Source of the DNA: Tenacibaculum gallaicum
GTDB taxonomy: Bacteria > Bacteroidota > Bacteroidia > Flavobacteriales > Flavobacteriaceae
Direction of reading: 5' to 3'
DNA length: 64,000 bases
NCBI RefSeq assembly: GCF_003387615.1
Contig: NZ_QUNS01000006.1
Span: forward strand, 124,001-188,000
In this document: positions 25,200-33,727 of the stretch, in pieces
How the letters are laid out: every line of letters starts with the position of its first letter
Position numbering within the stretch: the first letter of the stretch is position 1
Notes under the pieces: model-generated
Told to the model about the DNA's origin: nothing
Seen by the model: the letters and a program-made list of their open reading frames with translations, nothing else
Database searches by the model: none
Translations under genes and position numbers: made by a program

Positions 25200-25295
25200 T
25201 AAAATTAAGGCAAACCCAAGAGGTATCTATAGGACAATTAAATTAAATTTTGAGGTAAACCTCGGGGAATTATATCCCTTTGGAGGTGACAATAA

Positions 25296-25327
25296 AAAAG
25301 GAGAAGTTTAAACTTCTCCTTTTTTAT
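25296..25327. terminator. Bidirectional terminator between the outer-membrane protein and sterol desaturase genes
   Basis: AAAAAGGAGAAGTTT is followed directly by its complement AAACTTCTCCTTTTT. The preceding 90 nt (25203-25290) can also pair, e.g. ACCTC(GGG...CCC)TTTG-GAGGT, giving a structured 3' UTR. Confidence 0.85.
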
Positions 25328-26204
25328 TTTCTTCCCATTCTTTACGTAAATGCATTGAAAGCTTTCCAGTACCGTCGTGTTTCCAACCAGGAGGTTTAAA
25401 AAAATACAGTAGTCTTTTTCTTAGTGTAGTTTTACTGGTAAAAACATCGTTAAACATATTGTACCATTCAATAAAAGCCACTTTAATAGGGTTGTAAGTA
25501 TTGATGTTTTTAACTAAACCATATACCGGTTTTTCAACTTCAGGTTCAAAAGTTCCAAAAAGTTTATCCCAAATAATAAAGATTCCTGCATGATTTCTGT
25601 CTAAATATTGAGGGTTGGTAGCATGATGTACTCTATGGTGACTTGGTGTGTTAAAAACAGCTTCAAACCATTTAGGTAGTTTATCAATGAGCTCGGTATG
25701 AATCCAGTATTGATATAATAAACTAATACTCATTTGAGTAACTATCATTAATGGATGAAATCCTATAATTGCTAGTGGCGCCCAAAATATAAATGTATAA
25801 AAACTACCTGACCAAGTTTGGCGTAATGCCGTACTTAAATTATATTTTGTTGAAGAATGATGCACCACATGACTCGCCCAAAATAGTCTACTCTCATGTG
25901 CAACCCTATGATTCCAGTAGTACGCAAAATCTTCAGCAAATAATAAAATCAACCAAGCCCACCAAGTAAAAGAGATAGTGAACAATCGGTATTGATATAA
26001 AAAGAAAAACACTCCAAAAATTAATCCTTTTGTAAGTAATCCTATAAAAACATTACCTAATCCCATAGTAATAGAAGTAGCTGCATCTTTAAATTCATAA
26101 TCTTCTAGTTTTACTTTAACCGTTAATATAACTTCTATAATAACAGTCAAAATAAAAAAGGGAATAGCGTAATGAACCAAATTAGGGATTTCAGGGATTT
26201 GCAT
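25308..26204 (-). CDS. Sterol desaturase / fatty-acid hydroxylase family membrane protein
   Basis: Four or five hydrophobic helices surround the eight-histidine di-iron pattern of the family: HRVAHESRLFWASHVVHHSS (HxxxH and HxxHH) near residues 98-117 and HRVHHATN near 190-197, with HxxxH-type spacing. It probably hydroxylates or desaturates a membrane lipid at the inner membrane, using O2. The 298-residue length is typical. It stands alone on the minus strand, divergent from rpsF. Confidence 0.9.
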   Translation of the reverse strand: MQIPEIPNLVHYAIPFFILTVIIEVILTVKVKLEDYEFKDAATSITMGLGNVFIGLLTKGLIFGVFFFLYQYRLFTISFTWWAWLILLFAEDFAYYWNHRVAHESRLFWASHVVHHSSTKYNLSTALRQTWSGSFYTFIFWAPLAIIGFHPLMIVTQMSISLLYQYWIHTELIDKLPKWFEAVFNTPSHHRVHHATNPQYLDRNHAGIFIIWDKLFGTFEPEVEKPVYGLVKNINTYNPIKVAFIEWYNMFNDVFTSKTTLRKRLLYFFKPPGWKHDGTGKLSMHLRKEWEENKKGEV

Positions 26205-26263
26205 AAAAAAGAGTGTTTAGTTACAAACGTACACAAAATCATTAAATTATTTAAGTAGTAGAG

Positions 26264-26294
26264 TTTGTTTATGGATTAAAAAGCAGTATATTTG
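26264..26294 (+). promoter_or_regulatory. rpsF-rpsR-rplI promoter, consensus match
   Basis: TTTG (26264-26267), exactly 19 nt, then TATATTTG (26287-26294). This is a perfect Bacteroidota sigma-A promoter; the 5' UTR is about 30 nt. Confidence 0.8.
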
Positions 26295-26327
26295 CAGGCT
26301 TAAAAATAAATTTTAAATAATTTAATT

Positions 26328-26669
26328 ATGAATCATTACGAAACTGTTTTCATTTTGAATCCCGTTTTATCTGAAACTCAGATAAAGGAAGCAGTAAAGA
26401 AGTTTGAGGACTATTTACTTTCTAAAGGTGCAGAAATGATTTCTAAAGAAGATTGGGGCTTAAAAAAATTAGCGTATCCAATCGAGAAGAAAAAAAGTGG
26501 ATTTTACCACTTATTTGAGTACAAAGTAGCAGGTGATGCAATTGCTCCGTTTGAATTAGAGTTTAGACGTGACGATAGCGTTATGCGTTATTTAACTGTA
26601 AAGTTAGATAAGCATGCTGCAGCTTGGGCTGAAAAGAGAAGAAACCGTGTTAAATCTGCAAAAAAGTAA
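26328..26669 (+). CDS. rpsF: 30S ribosomal protein bS6
   Basis: Binds 16S rRNA together with bS18 in the platform of the 30S subunit. MNHYETVFILNPVLSETQIKEAV and the conserved DWGLKKLAYPIEKKKSGFYHLFEY identify it; 113 residues is normal. First gene of rpsF-rpsR-rplI, with a consensus promoter 34 nt upstream. I see no convincing S6:S18 autoregulatory RNA in the short 5' UTR. Confidence 0.98.
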   Translation: MNHYETVFILNPVLSETQIKEAVKKFEDYLLSKGAEMISKEDWGLKKLAYPIEKKKSGFYHLFEYKVAGDAIAPFELEFRRDDSVMRYLTVKLDKHAAAWAEKRRNRVKSAKK

Positions 26670-26672
26670 GAA

Positions 26673-26969
26673 ATGGCATCTATAGAACAACAAGCAAAAG
26701 GAAACAAGCAAGGAGAAGTACGTTACTTAACTCCGCTTGATATCGAAACTAAAAAGGAAGCTAAATACTGTCGTTTCAAGAAAAACGGTATTAAATACAT
26801 CGATTACAAAGATGCAGACTTCTTAATGTATTTAGTAAACGAACAAGGTAAAATTTTACCAAGACGTTTAACAGGAACATCATTAAAATATCAACGTAAA
26901 GTGGCTCAAGCTATTAAGAGAGCTCGTCACTTAGCTTTAATGCCTTACGTTGGAGATATGTTAAAATAA
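26673..26969 (+). CDS. rpsR: 30S ribosomal protein bS18
   Basis: Partner of bS6 on the 30S platform. The region [25 protein letters not shown] and the C-terminal [28 protein letters not shown] are diagnostic. 98 residues, slightly longer at the N-terminus than the E. coli protein, as usual in Bacteroidota. Starts 3 nt after rpsF. Confidence 0.98.
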   Translation: MASIEQQAKGNKQGEVRYLTPLDIETKKEAKYCRFKKNGIKYIDYKDADFLMYLVNEQGKILPRRLTGTSLKYQRKVAQAIKRARHLALMPYVGDMLK

Positions 26970-26984
26970 TAAAGAAGTAGAAAC

Positions 26985-27431
26985 ATGGAATTGATATTAA
27001 AACAAGACGTAGAAAACTTAGGTTTTAAAGACGATGTTGTAACTGTTAAGAATGGTTATGGACGTAACTACCTAATACCTCATGGATATGCAATTTTAGC
27101 TACTTCTTCAGCTAAAAAAGTATTAGCAGAAAACTTAAAGCAACGTGCTTATAAAGAAGCTAAATTAATAGAAGACGCTAACAAAATAGCTGAAACTGTT
27201 AAAGGTTATGAAATCAAAATAGCTTCTAAAGTAGGTTCTGGAGATAAATTATTTGGTTCAGTAAACAACATTGATGTTGCTGCAGCATTAGCTAAAGCAG
27301 GTACTGAAGTAGACAAGAAATTTATCAAAGTTACTGGAGGTAACGTAAAAAGATTAGGAAAATACAACGCTGCTGTACGTTTACACAGAGCTGTTGTAGC
27401 TGACATCGTATTTGAAGTAGTTGCTGAATAG
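26985..27431 (+). CDS. rplI: 50S ribosomal protein bL9
   Basis: Binds 23S rRNA at the base of the L1 stalk. MELILKQDVENLGFKDDVVTVKNGYGRNYLIPHGYA is the classical N-terminal domain; the central helix and C-terminal KLFGSVNNIDVAAAL follow. 148 residues, normal. Last gene of the operon, followed by a strong terminator. Confidence 0.98.
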   Translation: MELILKQDVENLGFKDDVVTVKNGYGRNYLIPHGYAILATSSAKKVLAENLKQRAYKEAKLIEDANKIAETVKGYEIKIASKVGSGDKLFGSVNNIDVAAALAKAGTEVDKKFIKVTGGNVKRLGKYNAAVRLHRAVVADIVFEVVAE

Positions 27432-27465
27432 TAGCTAAATTGTTAAATACATGTTAATAAAGAAT

Positions 27466-27495
27466 AAATCCGCTCGGTCGAGCGGATTTTTTTTA
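27466..27495 (+). terminator. Terminator of the rpsF-rpsR-rplI operon
   Basis: AAATCCGCTC-GGTC-GAGCGGATTT followed by T5, with a GC-rich core. Confidence 0.92.
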
Positions 27496-27537
27496 TGCTT
27501 AAATTTGAGATGTAACATAAACAAAATCAGAACTATT

Positions 27538-30500
27538 ATGAAGAAAATACTAATTTTTTCTTTTGTTTTTTTGAGTTTATCCATCTATTCCCAGGTAACC
27601 ACATCAAAAATAAAAGGAGTTGTAACAGACAATCAAGGTGAACCTTTGTTTGGTGCTAACATTGTCGTTTTGCATGAGCCAACAGGTACTATATCAGGAG
27701 CTGTAGCTCAAGATAATGGTAGATATACCATACCTAATTTAAGAGTAGGAGGGCCATATAAAGTAACGTTTAGTTACATAGGGTTTGAATCGCAAGAAGT
27801 AACCAACATTTATTTAACTTTAGGTAAAACAACCAATATTGACGGTATTTTATCTGAGGATGGAGAGCAATTAGAAGAAGTTGTTATTTCTTCTTCAAGA
27901 AGTAAAGTTTTTAATAATGATAGAACAGGAGCACAAACTAGTGTTAGTTCAATTCAGCTAAAGACATTACCTACTATTTCACGTTCAGCTGCAGATTTTA
28001 CTCGTTTAGAGCCAACTGCTAGTGGAAATTCTTTTGGAGGGAGAAACGACCAGTTTAACAATTTTTCGTTAGATGGATCTATTTTTAATAACCCTTTTGG
28101 TCTAGACTCTCCAACACCTGGGGGACAAACAGGTTCTCAACCAATTTCGTTAGATGCAATTGAACAAATTTCAGTTTCTACAGCGCCGTATGATGTAACT
28201 TTATCAGGGTTTACAGGTGCTTCTGTAAATGCTGTAACCAAAAGTGGTACTAACGAATTTACAGGTACAGTTTATGGGTTTTACAGAAATCAAGATATGA
28301 CTGGAGGAAAAATTAAAGGGCAAAAAGTCGTAAAACCTAAGTTAAGTCAAAGTCAATATGGAATTAGTTTAGGAGGGCCTTTAATTAAAGATAAGTTATT
28401 TTTCTTTGCTAATTTTGAAAAAGATGATAGAGAAGATTTAGGTACAGCAGGTTGGGTACCGAATACTGGTAGTGGAGCTATTAATGAATCTAGAGTATTA
28501 GAATCTGATATGATAGCTGTCCGTGATGCGTTAGCAGCTTTAGGATATAATACAGGAGCTTATAAAGGGTTTACCTATGGTTCGGAATCAACTAAAGGAA
28601 TTTTTAAGTTAGATTGGAACATTAACGATAAAAATAGATTAGCATTAATTTATAACTTTTTAAGAGCTTCAAAAGAAACTCCAGCTCATCCAACAGCTTT
28701 AGGTAATAGAGGTCCAAGTTTTTCTACATTACAATTTGCAAATTCTGGGTACGAAATTAATAACAATCTAAACTCTTTTCAGCTAGAGCTAAACTCTAAC
28801 TTATCAGAAACAACAACCAACAAGTTACAAATAGGGTATACGCATTTTGATGATTTTAGAAATCCGTTATCTGCACCTGCACCAGTAATTACAATACAAG
28901 ACGGGAATCAAAGTAATTACATAATTGCTGGTCATGAGCCTTTTTCTATTAATAATAAATTAGATCAACGAGTTTTTCAATTGACTAATAATATGAATTT
29001 TTTCAAAGGAGACCATACGTATACTGTTGGTTTTTCATTTGAACAATTTGAATTTGAAAATTCATTTAACTTAACAAATTATGAGTCTTTTAACTTCGGA
29101 ATTTTCCCATATTACGGTTTGTTTAGCCCTTATCCAGATGTAGCCACTTTTTTATCAGCAGCACAATCAGGTGGAGTAGTAGAACAATATCTGACAGCCA
29201 CTCAAAATGCTTATAACTCTTTTAATGCTAATGGAGATGGTAATGACGGCGGTTGGAAATTATCTGAATTAAATGTAGGTCAATTAGCTTTTTATGTACA
29301 AGATGAATGGGAAGTGAACGATAAGTTTAAGTTAACTTATGGTGTTCGTTTTGATAAGCCTTTGTATTTCAACACTTCTAGTTTGATTCAGAAATTTATA
29401 GATACTGATAATGGCGCAACAAGAGATAATTCAGTATTGTACTACAACCCTAATACAGGTGAAGAACAACAATTACTTTCAACCAAAATGCCTACAAATC
29501 AATGGTTAATTTCACCGAGAGTAGGTTTTAATTGGGATGTAAAAGGAGATAATACGATGCAGCTTCGTGGAGGTTCAGGTGTATTCACAGGACGTTTACC
29601 TTTTGTGTGGATTGGAAATCAGGTAAGTGGAGCAGATGATGGTTTTTTCCAATTGGTTGATCCAGATTTTAAATTTCCACAAGTATGGAGAACAAATTTA
29701 GGTTTAGATTGGAAGTTTGAAAATGGAATTATAGCGACTACTGACATTTCTTATACAAAGGATATCAATGGTGCACATGTACAAAACTGGGGACTAAGAG
29801 AGCCAAGTGCGACTTTAAATACGCCATTTGATACTAGAGAAATATATGACGGAAGTGATAAAGGAAATAATGCTTACGTATTTACAAACTCTGATAAAGG
29901 TCGTGTTTGGAATGCTTCTTTAAAGCTTCAAAAAACTTTTGATAACGGGTTGTATACAAGTGTAGCCTATAATTACTTAAATGCACAGGATGTAAACTCA
30001 ATTGAAGCAGAAATCACGGGAGATGCTTTTGCATTTAATCCTGTTGTAGGAAATGCAAATAACGACATCTTATCATATTCTAAATATGGTGATACGCATA
30101 GAGTTATTGGTATACTTTCTAAAAAGTTTACTTATGGAGGAAATAAGTTTGCAACAACTATCTCAACTTTCTTTGAGTATGCACAAGGCGGAAGGTTTAA
30201 TTATACTTATGGAGGAGATATTAATAACGATGGTTCAGCTGTAAATGACTTACTATATGTTCCAACGAGTTCAGAAGTAAATCAAATGCAATTTAGTGAC
30301 CCTGCCCAAGCAGCAGCTTTTGAAAGTTATATACAACAAGATGATTATTTAAAAGGAATTAGAGGGCAATATGTAGAGCGTTACGGAGCTTTAGCACCAT
30401 GGAGAGGTAAATGGGATTTAAAAATATTACAAGACTTTAATTTTAATGTGTCTGATGAAAAACAAAATACAATACAGTTAAGCCTTGATGTTTTAAATGT

Positions 30501-30690
30501 AGGAAATTTAATTAATTCTGATTGGGGAGTGGTTCAGCAACCTAATAATTTACAGCCTTTAGGTGTTAGTTTAGACGCAGGTAACACTCCTACATATTCA
30601 TTTAACACTAATCAAGAGCAAACATTTGGTTTTGATTCTAGTTTATTGTCTCGTTGGCAAATGCAAATAGGATTACGTTATATTTTTTAA
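27538..30690 (+). CDS. TonB-dependent receptor, OAR/SusC-like, with carboxypeptidase-regulatory-like domain
   Basis: I start at the ATG at 27538 (MKKILIFSFVFLSLSIYSQ, a signal peptide); the frame runs 29 codons further upstream through the rplI terminator. Domains in order: an Ig-like CarboxypepD_reg domain at about 22-110 (TSKIKGVVTDNQGEPLFGANIVV), a plug domain at about 115-250 (VVISSSRSKVFNNDRTGAQTSVS; SAPYDVTLSGFTGASVNAVTKSGTNEFTGT), and a 22-strand barrel to the C-terminus, which ends RWQMQIGLRYIF. The NDGSAVNDLLYVP segment is typical of OAR-like receptors. At 1,051 residues it is normal. The likely role is active outer-membrane uptake of an unknown ligand; no SusD partner is adjacent. 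Confidence 0.92.
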   Translation: MKKILIFSFVFLSLSIYSQVTTSKIKGVVTDNQGEPLFGANIVVLHEPTGTISGAVAQDNGRYTIPNLRVGGPYKVTFSYIGFESQEVTNIYLTLGKTTNIDGILSEDGEQLEEVVISSSRSKVFNNDRTGAQTSVSSIQLKTLPTISRSAADFTRLEPTASGNSFGGRNDQFNNFSLDGSIFNNPFGLDSPTPGGQTGSQPISLDAIEQISVSTAPYDVTLSGFTGASVNAVTKSGTNEFTGTVYGFYRNQDMTGGKIKGQKVVKPKLSQSQYGISLGGPLIKDKLFFFANFEKDDREDLGTAGWVPNTGSGAINESRVLESDMIAVRDALAALGYNTGAYKGFTYGSESTKGIFKLDWNINDKNRLALIYNFLRASKETPAHPTALGNRGPSFSTLQFANSGYEINNNLNSFQLELNSNLSETTTNKLQIGYTHFDDFRNPLSAPAPVITIQDGNQSNYIIAGHEPFSINNKLDQRVFQLTNNMNFFKGDHTYTVGFSFEQFEFENSFNLTNYESFNFGIFPYYGLFSPYPDVATFLSAAQSGGVVEQYLTATQNAYNSFNANGDGNDGGWKLSELNVGQLAFYVQDEWEVNDKFKLTYGVRFDKPLYFNTSSLIQKFIDTDNGATRDNSVLYYNPNTGEEQQLLSTKMPTNQWLISPRVGFNWDVKGDNTMQLRGGSGVFTGRLPFVWIGNQVSGADDGFFQLVDPDFKFPQVWRTNLGLDWKFENGIIATTDISYTKDINGAHVQNWGLREPSATLNTPFDTREIYDGSDKGNNAYVFTNSDKGRVWNASLKLQKTFDNGLYTSVAYNYLNAQDVNSIEAEITGDAFAFNPVVGNANNDILSYSKYGDTHRVIGILSKKFTYGGNKFATTISTFFEYAQGGRFNYTYGGDINNDGSAVNDLLYVPTSSEVNQMQFSDPAQAAAFESYIQQDDYLKGIRGQYVERYGALAPWRGKWDLKILQDFNFNVSDEKQNTIQLSLDVLNVGNLINSDWGVVQQPNNLQPLGVSLDAGNTPTYSFNTNQEQTFGFDSSLLSRWQMQIGLRYIF

Positions 30691-30711
30691 ACATAAAATT
30701 AAATAATTTAT

Positions 30712-30743
30712 AAAACCGTTCTTATTTTTGAACGGTTTTTTGC
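30712..30743 (+). terminator. Terminator of the TonB-dependent receptor gene
   Basis: AAAACCGTTC-TTATTTTT-GAACGGTTTT, then T run. Confidence 0.88.
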
Positions 30744-30806
30744 TTATTACTAATAAATCTAGTAATAAAGGGTGCTTTTCCTGTGAAAAATTTAAAATAA
30801 ATAAGT

Positions 30807-30922
30807 GATATTTGTAGATGTAAATAAAGATAGGGGACTTTAATTACAACGTTTTAAAATATAGTCTTTGAGGGGTTGATTATATTTTAAAAAAACTCTG
30901 GCCTTATTAGGTCAGAGTTTTT
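30807..30922 (+). ncRNA. Candidate small RNA with two AGGGG-loop hairpins and a terminator (RNA 1)
   Basis: A -7-like element GATATTTG (30807-30814) is followed by hairpin A (TAAAG[ATAGGGGA]CTTTA, 30825-30842, extendable past one A-A mismatch). Hairpin B (30852-30892) has a 15-bp stem TTTTAAAATATAGTC / GATTATATTTTAAAA and loop TTTGAGGGGTT. The terminator AAACTCTGGCC / GGTCAGAGTTT with T5 lies at 30893-30922. There is no reading frame. The region between the receptor terminator and hairpin A also holds ATTACTA/TAGTAAT. The same build recurs at 32223-32398 on the other side of lysA. Confidence 0.55.
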
Positions 30923-30932
30923 AAGTGTAGAA

Positions 30933-32138
30933 TTATAGTGTAATACTTTCTTGATTCTTAAGAAGATCTTCCATAGTTTCTCTCTTCCTAATTAAATAAT
31001 CTTTTCCTTTATAAATCATAACTTCAGCGGGTTTATACCTTGAATTATAGTTAGAGGCCATAGAGAAACAATAAGCACCTGAATTATGGAAACATAAAAT
31101 ATCATCTTCAGATATTTCACTTATTCTTCTATTAGATCCAAAAGTATCATTTTCACAAATATATCCAACTATACTGTAAAAACGTTCCCTTCCTTTTGGG
31201 TTAGACAGGTTTTCGATGTAATGATAAGAATTGTAAAACATTGGACGTATTAAGTGATTTAAACCGCTATCAATACCAGCAAAAACAGTTGAAGTTGTTT
31301 GTTTAATAACATTTACTTTTGCTAAAAAATATCCAGCTTCACTTACCAAAAATTTTCCAGGCTCAAACATTAAAGTAACTTCTCTTCCGTAATTTTTACA
31401 GAACTCATTAAACCTCGTAGATAGTTTTTTACCTAATTCATTTATATCGGTTGAAATATCGTCTTTTTTATAAGGAACTTTAAAACCACTACCAAAATCA
31501 ATAAAATCAATATCTTTAAACTGTCGAGCAGTATCAAATAAAATTTCTGTAGCTCTTATAAAAGTATCGATATCCAAAATATCAGAACCTGTATGCATAT
31601 GCATTCCGTTAATATGCATTCCTGTATTTTCAACAACTCTTTTTATATGAGGTACTTGGTGAATTGAAATTCCAAATTTAGAATCTATATGCCCAACAGA
31701 TATTTTACTATTTCCACCCGCCATTACGTGAGGGTTTATACGAATACAAACTGGAATTTTAGGATGCTTTTGCCCGAATAATTCTAAAATAGATAGATTG
31801 TCAATATTAATTTGTACCCCTAATTTAGCAACTTCCTCTATTTCCTGTAGAGAAACTCCGTTAGGAGTGTATATAATTTCATGAGGTTCAAAACCTGCAA
31901 GTAATCCAAGTTTAACTTCTTGAATAGAAACTGTATCTAATCCGCTGTTTAGCTTATTAAAAACCTTTAAGATATTAATGTTTGATAAAGCTTTAACTGC
32001 ATAATTAATTTTTACATTTTTTATTTTAGAGAAAGCGGTTGTTATTTTTTTATACTGAGAAATGATTTTTTCTGTATCGTAAACATACAAAGGTGACTGA
32101 TACTTGTCAGTTAGCTTTAAAAGGTCTTGTCTATTCAT
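30933..32138 (-). CDS. lysA: Diaminopimelate decarboxylase
   Basis: PLP enzyme of fold type III that makes lysine from meso-diaminopimelate. The PLP lysine is K49 in INYAVKALSN; HTGSDI near residue 183, the glycine loop DFGSGFKVPY near 208, and EPGKFLVSEAGYF near 270 match LysA. The C-terminal ENDTFG and HNSGAYCFSMASNYN complete the active site. The 401-residue length is normal. It stands alone with a promoter at 32158 and is flanked on both sides by opposite-strand candidate RNAs. No lysine riboswitch is seen in the short 5' UTR. Confidence 0.95.
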   Translation of the reverse strand: MNRQDLLKLTDKYQSPLYVYDTEKIISQYKKITTAFSKIKNVKINYAVKALSNINILKVFNKLNSGLDTVSIQEVKLGLLAGFEPHEIIYTPNGVSLQEIEEVAKLGVQINIDNLSILELFGQKHPKIPVCIRINPHVMAGGNSKISVGHIDSKFGISIHQVPHIKRVVENTGMHINGMHMHTGSDILDIDTFIRATEILFDTARQFKDIDFIDFGSGFKVPYKKDDISTDINELGKKLSTRFNEFCKNYGREVTLMFEPGKFLVSEAGYFLAKVNVIKQTTSTVFAGIDSGLNHLIRPMFYNSYHYIENLSNPKGRERFYSIVGYICENDTFGSNRRISEISEDDILCFHNSGAYCFSMASNYNSRYKPAEVMIYKGKDYLIRKRETMEDLLKNQESITL

Positions 32139-32157
32139 TTACTTTAATATTTATCGG

Positions 32158-32165
32158 CAAAAGTA
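32158..32165 (-). promoter_or_regulatory. lysA -7 element, with a 12-bp palindrome upstream
   Basis: TACTTTTG on the minus strand, 19 nt before the ATG. A perfect palindrome CACAAATTTGTG lies at 32205-32216, about 58 bp before the predicted start, between lysA and RNA 2; it may be an operator. Confidence 0.5.
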
Positions 32166-32222
32166 TAGAGGAGAACTATGACAAAAAATAAAATGAAAGA
32201 AATTCACAAATTTGTGTTTTTT

Positions 32223-32398
32223 TGTAAAATTAGGGGTTTTACGTCTAGGCAAAAGGGAGTTTTCCTATAATATTATCTTTTAAAAAGACTCATATTTGCG
32301 ACGAAATAAATTTAAGGGGATTTATTTCAAACAGAATGATATTTTTTTAAGGGGTAAAAATATCATAAAAAAACTCTAGCGAAAGCTAGAGTTTTTGA
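32223..32398 (+). ncRNA. Candidate small RNA or RNAs with four G-rich-loop hairpins and a GNRA-capped terminator (RNA 2)
   Basis: Hairpins in order: GTAAAA[TTAGGGG]TTTTAC (32224-32242); TAGG-C-AAAA[GGGAG]TTTTCCTA (32246-32267, one bulge); GAAATAAAT[TTAAGGGG]ATTTATTTC (32303-32328); ATGATATTTTT[TTAAGGGGT]AAAAATATCAT (32336-32366). The terminator AAACTCTAGC[GAAA]GCTAGAGTTT with T tail is at 32371-32398. A -7-like CATATTTG (32291-32298) would start a shorter form containing only the last two hairpins. The terminator also works leftwards for pepT. No reading frame is seen. Confidence 0.6.
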
Positions 32399-32418
32399 TT
32401 TTATAAAGTGATGTGAAA

Positions 32419-33657
32419 TTAATTAAACTTTACAGCTACTTTTTGAGTAATTCCTACAATTACCTCACTAGCTTTTACGATACTTTCAGCAGGAACATAC
32501 TCGTAACGTCCATGGAAATTGTGTCCGCCAGCAAAAATGTTAGGACATGGTAACCCCTTATACGATAATTGAGAACCATCTGTACCACCACGAATAGGTT
32601 TAATTAATGGAGTCATTCCCATGTCTTTCATTACTTCTTCAGCAATATCAACAATATGCATTAAAGGAGTTACTTTTTCTTTCATGTTAAAATATTGATC
32701 TTTAATATCAACACTAATTAACTTTTGCCCACGTTTAGCGTTTAAAACTTCTGCTAAATCTAACATTGCTTTTTTACGGTTGTTAAACTGGTCCATATCA
32801 TGATCTCTAATAATATAGCTCAACGTAGTTTGTTCAACTTTACCTTCCATATGATGTAAGTGGAAGAAACCTTCGTAACCAGTAGTTTTTTCAGGTACTT
32901 CATCTTCAGGTAAAGCATTTATAAACTCACTAGCAATAAGCATTGAGTTAATCATTTTTCCTTTTGCATATCCAGGATGTACAATTTTACCATTAATAGT
33001 AACTGTTGCACCAGCAGCATTAAAATTTTCGTATTCTAATTCACCTATTTGACTTCCATCCATTGTGTAAGCCCACTCAGCTCCAAATTTTTCAACATCA
33101 AACATATGTGCACCTTTACCAACTTCTTCATCAGGAGTAAAGCAAATACGGATTTTTCCATGCTTAATTTCTGGGTGTTGGATTAAGTACTCCATTGCAG
33201 AAACAATTTCAGTAACACCAGCTTTATCATCAGCACCTAATAAGGTAGTACCGTCAGTAGTGATTATAGTTTGTCCTTTATATTGTAGTAAATCATCAAA
33301 ATAATCAGGAGATAAAACGATGTTTTCTTCTTTGTTTAATAAGATATCTTTTCCGTCGTAATTCTCATGAATTTGAGGCTTTACATTAGCTCCTGTAAAA
33401 TCTGGACTTGTATCAATATGAGCAACAAAACCAATAGTTGGTACTTCGTAATTTAAATTACTAGGTAAAGTTGCCATTAAATAACAATTCTCGTCTAACT
33501 CAACATCTTCCATTCCTATTTCCTTTAGTTCTTTTTCAAGGACCTTAGCTAAATTCCATTGTTTTTCGGTACTAGGAAATGCAGGGTTGTTAGGATCACT
33601 TTCAGTATCAATAGTTACATATTTTACAAATCGGTCGATTATATGTTGTTTGTCCAT
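32419..33657 (-). CDS. pepT: Peptidase T (tripeptide aminopeptidase)
   Basis: M20-family zinc peptidase releasing N-terminal residues of tripeptides in the cytoplasm. Metal ligands are in VAHIDTSPDF (HxD, about residue 79), TDGTTLLGADDKAGV (Asp near 142) and CFTPDEEVGKG (Glu-Glu near 175), with the C-terminal NIFAGGHNFHGRYEYVP holding the last His. The 412-residue length is normal. Single gene, terminating at the bidirectional hairpin 32371-32398. Confidence 0.95.
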   Translation of the reverse strand: MDKQHIIDRFVKYVTIDTESDPNNPAFPSTEKQWNLAKVLEKELKEIGMEDVELDENCYLMATLPSNLNYEVPTIGFVAHIDTSPDFTGANVKPQIHENYDGKDILLNKEENIVLSPDYFDDLLQYKGQTIITTDGTTLLGADDKAGVTEIVSAMEYLIQHPEIKHGKIRICFTPDEEVGKGAHMFDVEKFGAEWAYTMDGSQIGELEYENFNAAGATVTINGKIVHPGYAKGKMINSMLIASEFINALPEDEVPEKTTGYEGFFHLHHMEGKVEQTTLSYIIRDHDMDQFNNRKKAMLDLAEVLNAKRGQKLISVDIKDQYFNMKEKVTPLMHIVDIAEEVMKDMGMTPLIKPIRGGTDGSQLSYKGLPCPNIFAGGHNFHGRYEYVPAESIVKASEVIVGITQKVAVKFN

Positions 33658-33727
33658 CGTAGTATTTTTAAAGCATCAAAAATAGCCAATTCAAATGTAT
33701 TTTGTCAATTGAAATACAATGAAATTT

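Noticed and set aside
27451..27537. Longer N-terminus for the TonB-dependent receptor
   Set aside because: The extra 29 codons cover the rplI terminator; the ATG at 27538 starts a standard signal peptide.
32139..32222. Lysine riboswitch before lysA
   Set aside because: The predicted lysA 5' UTR is only about 14 nt, and the nearby hairpins with terminator are oriented on the opposite strand.
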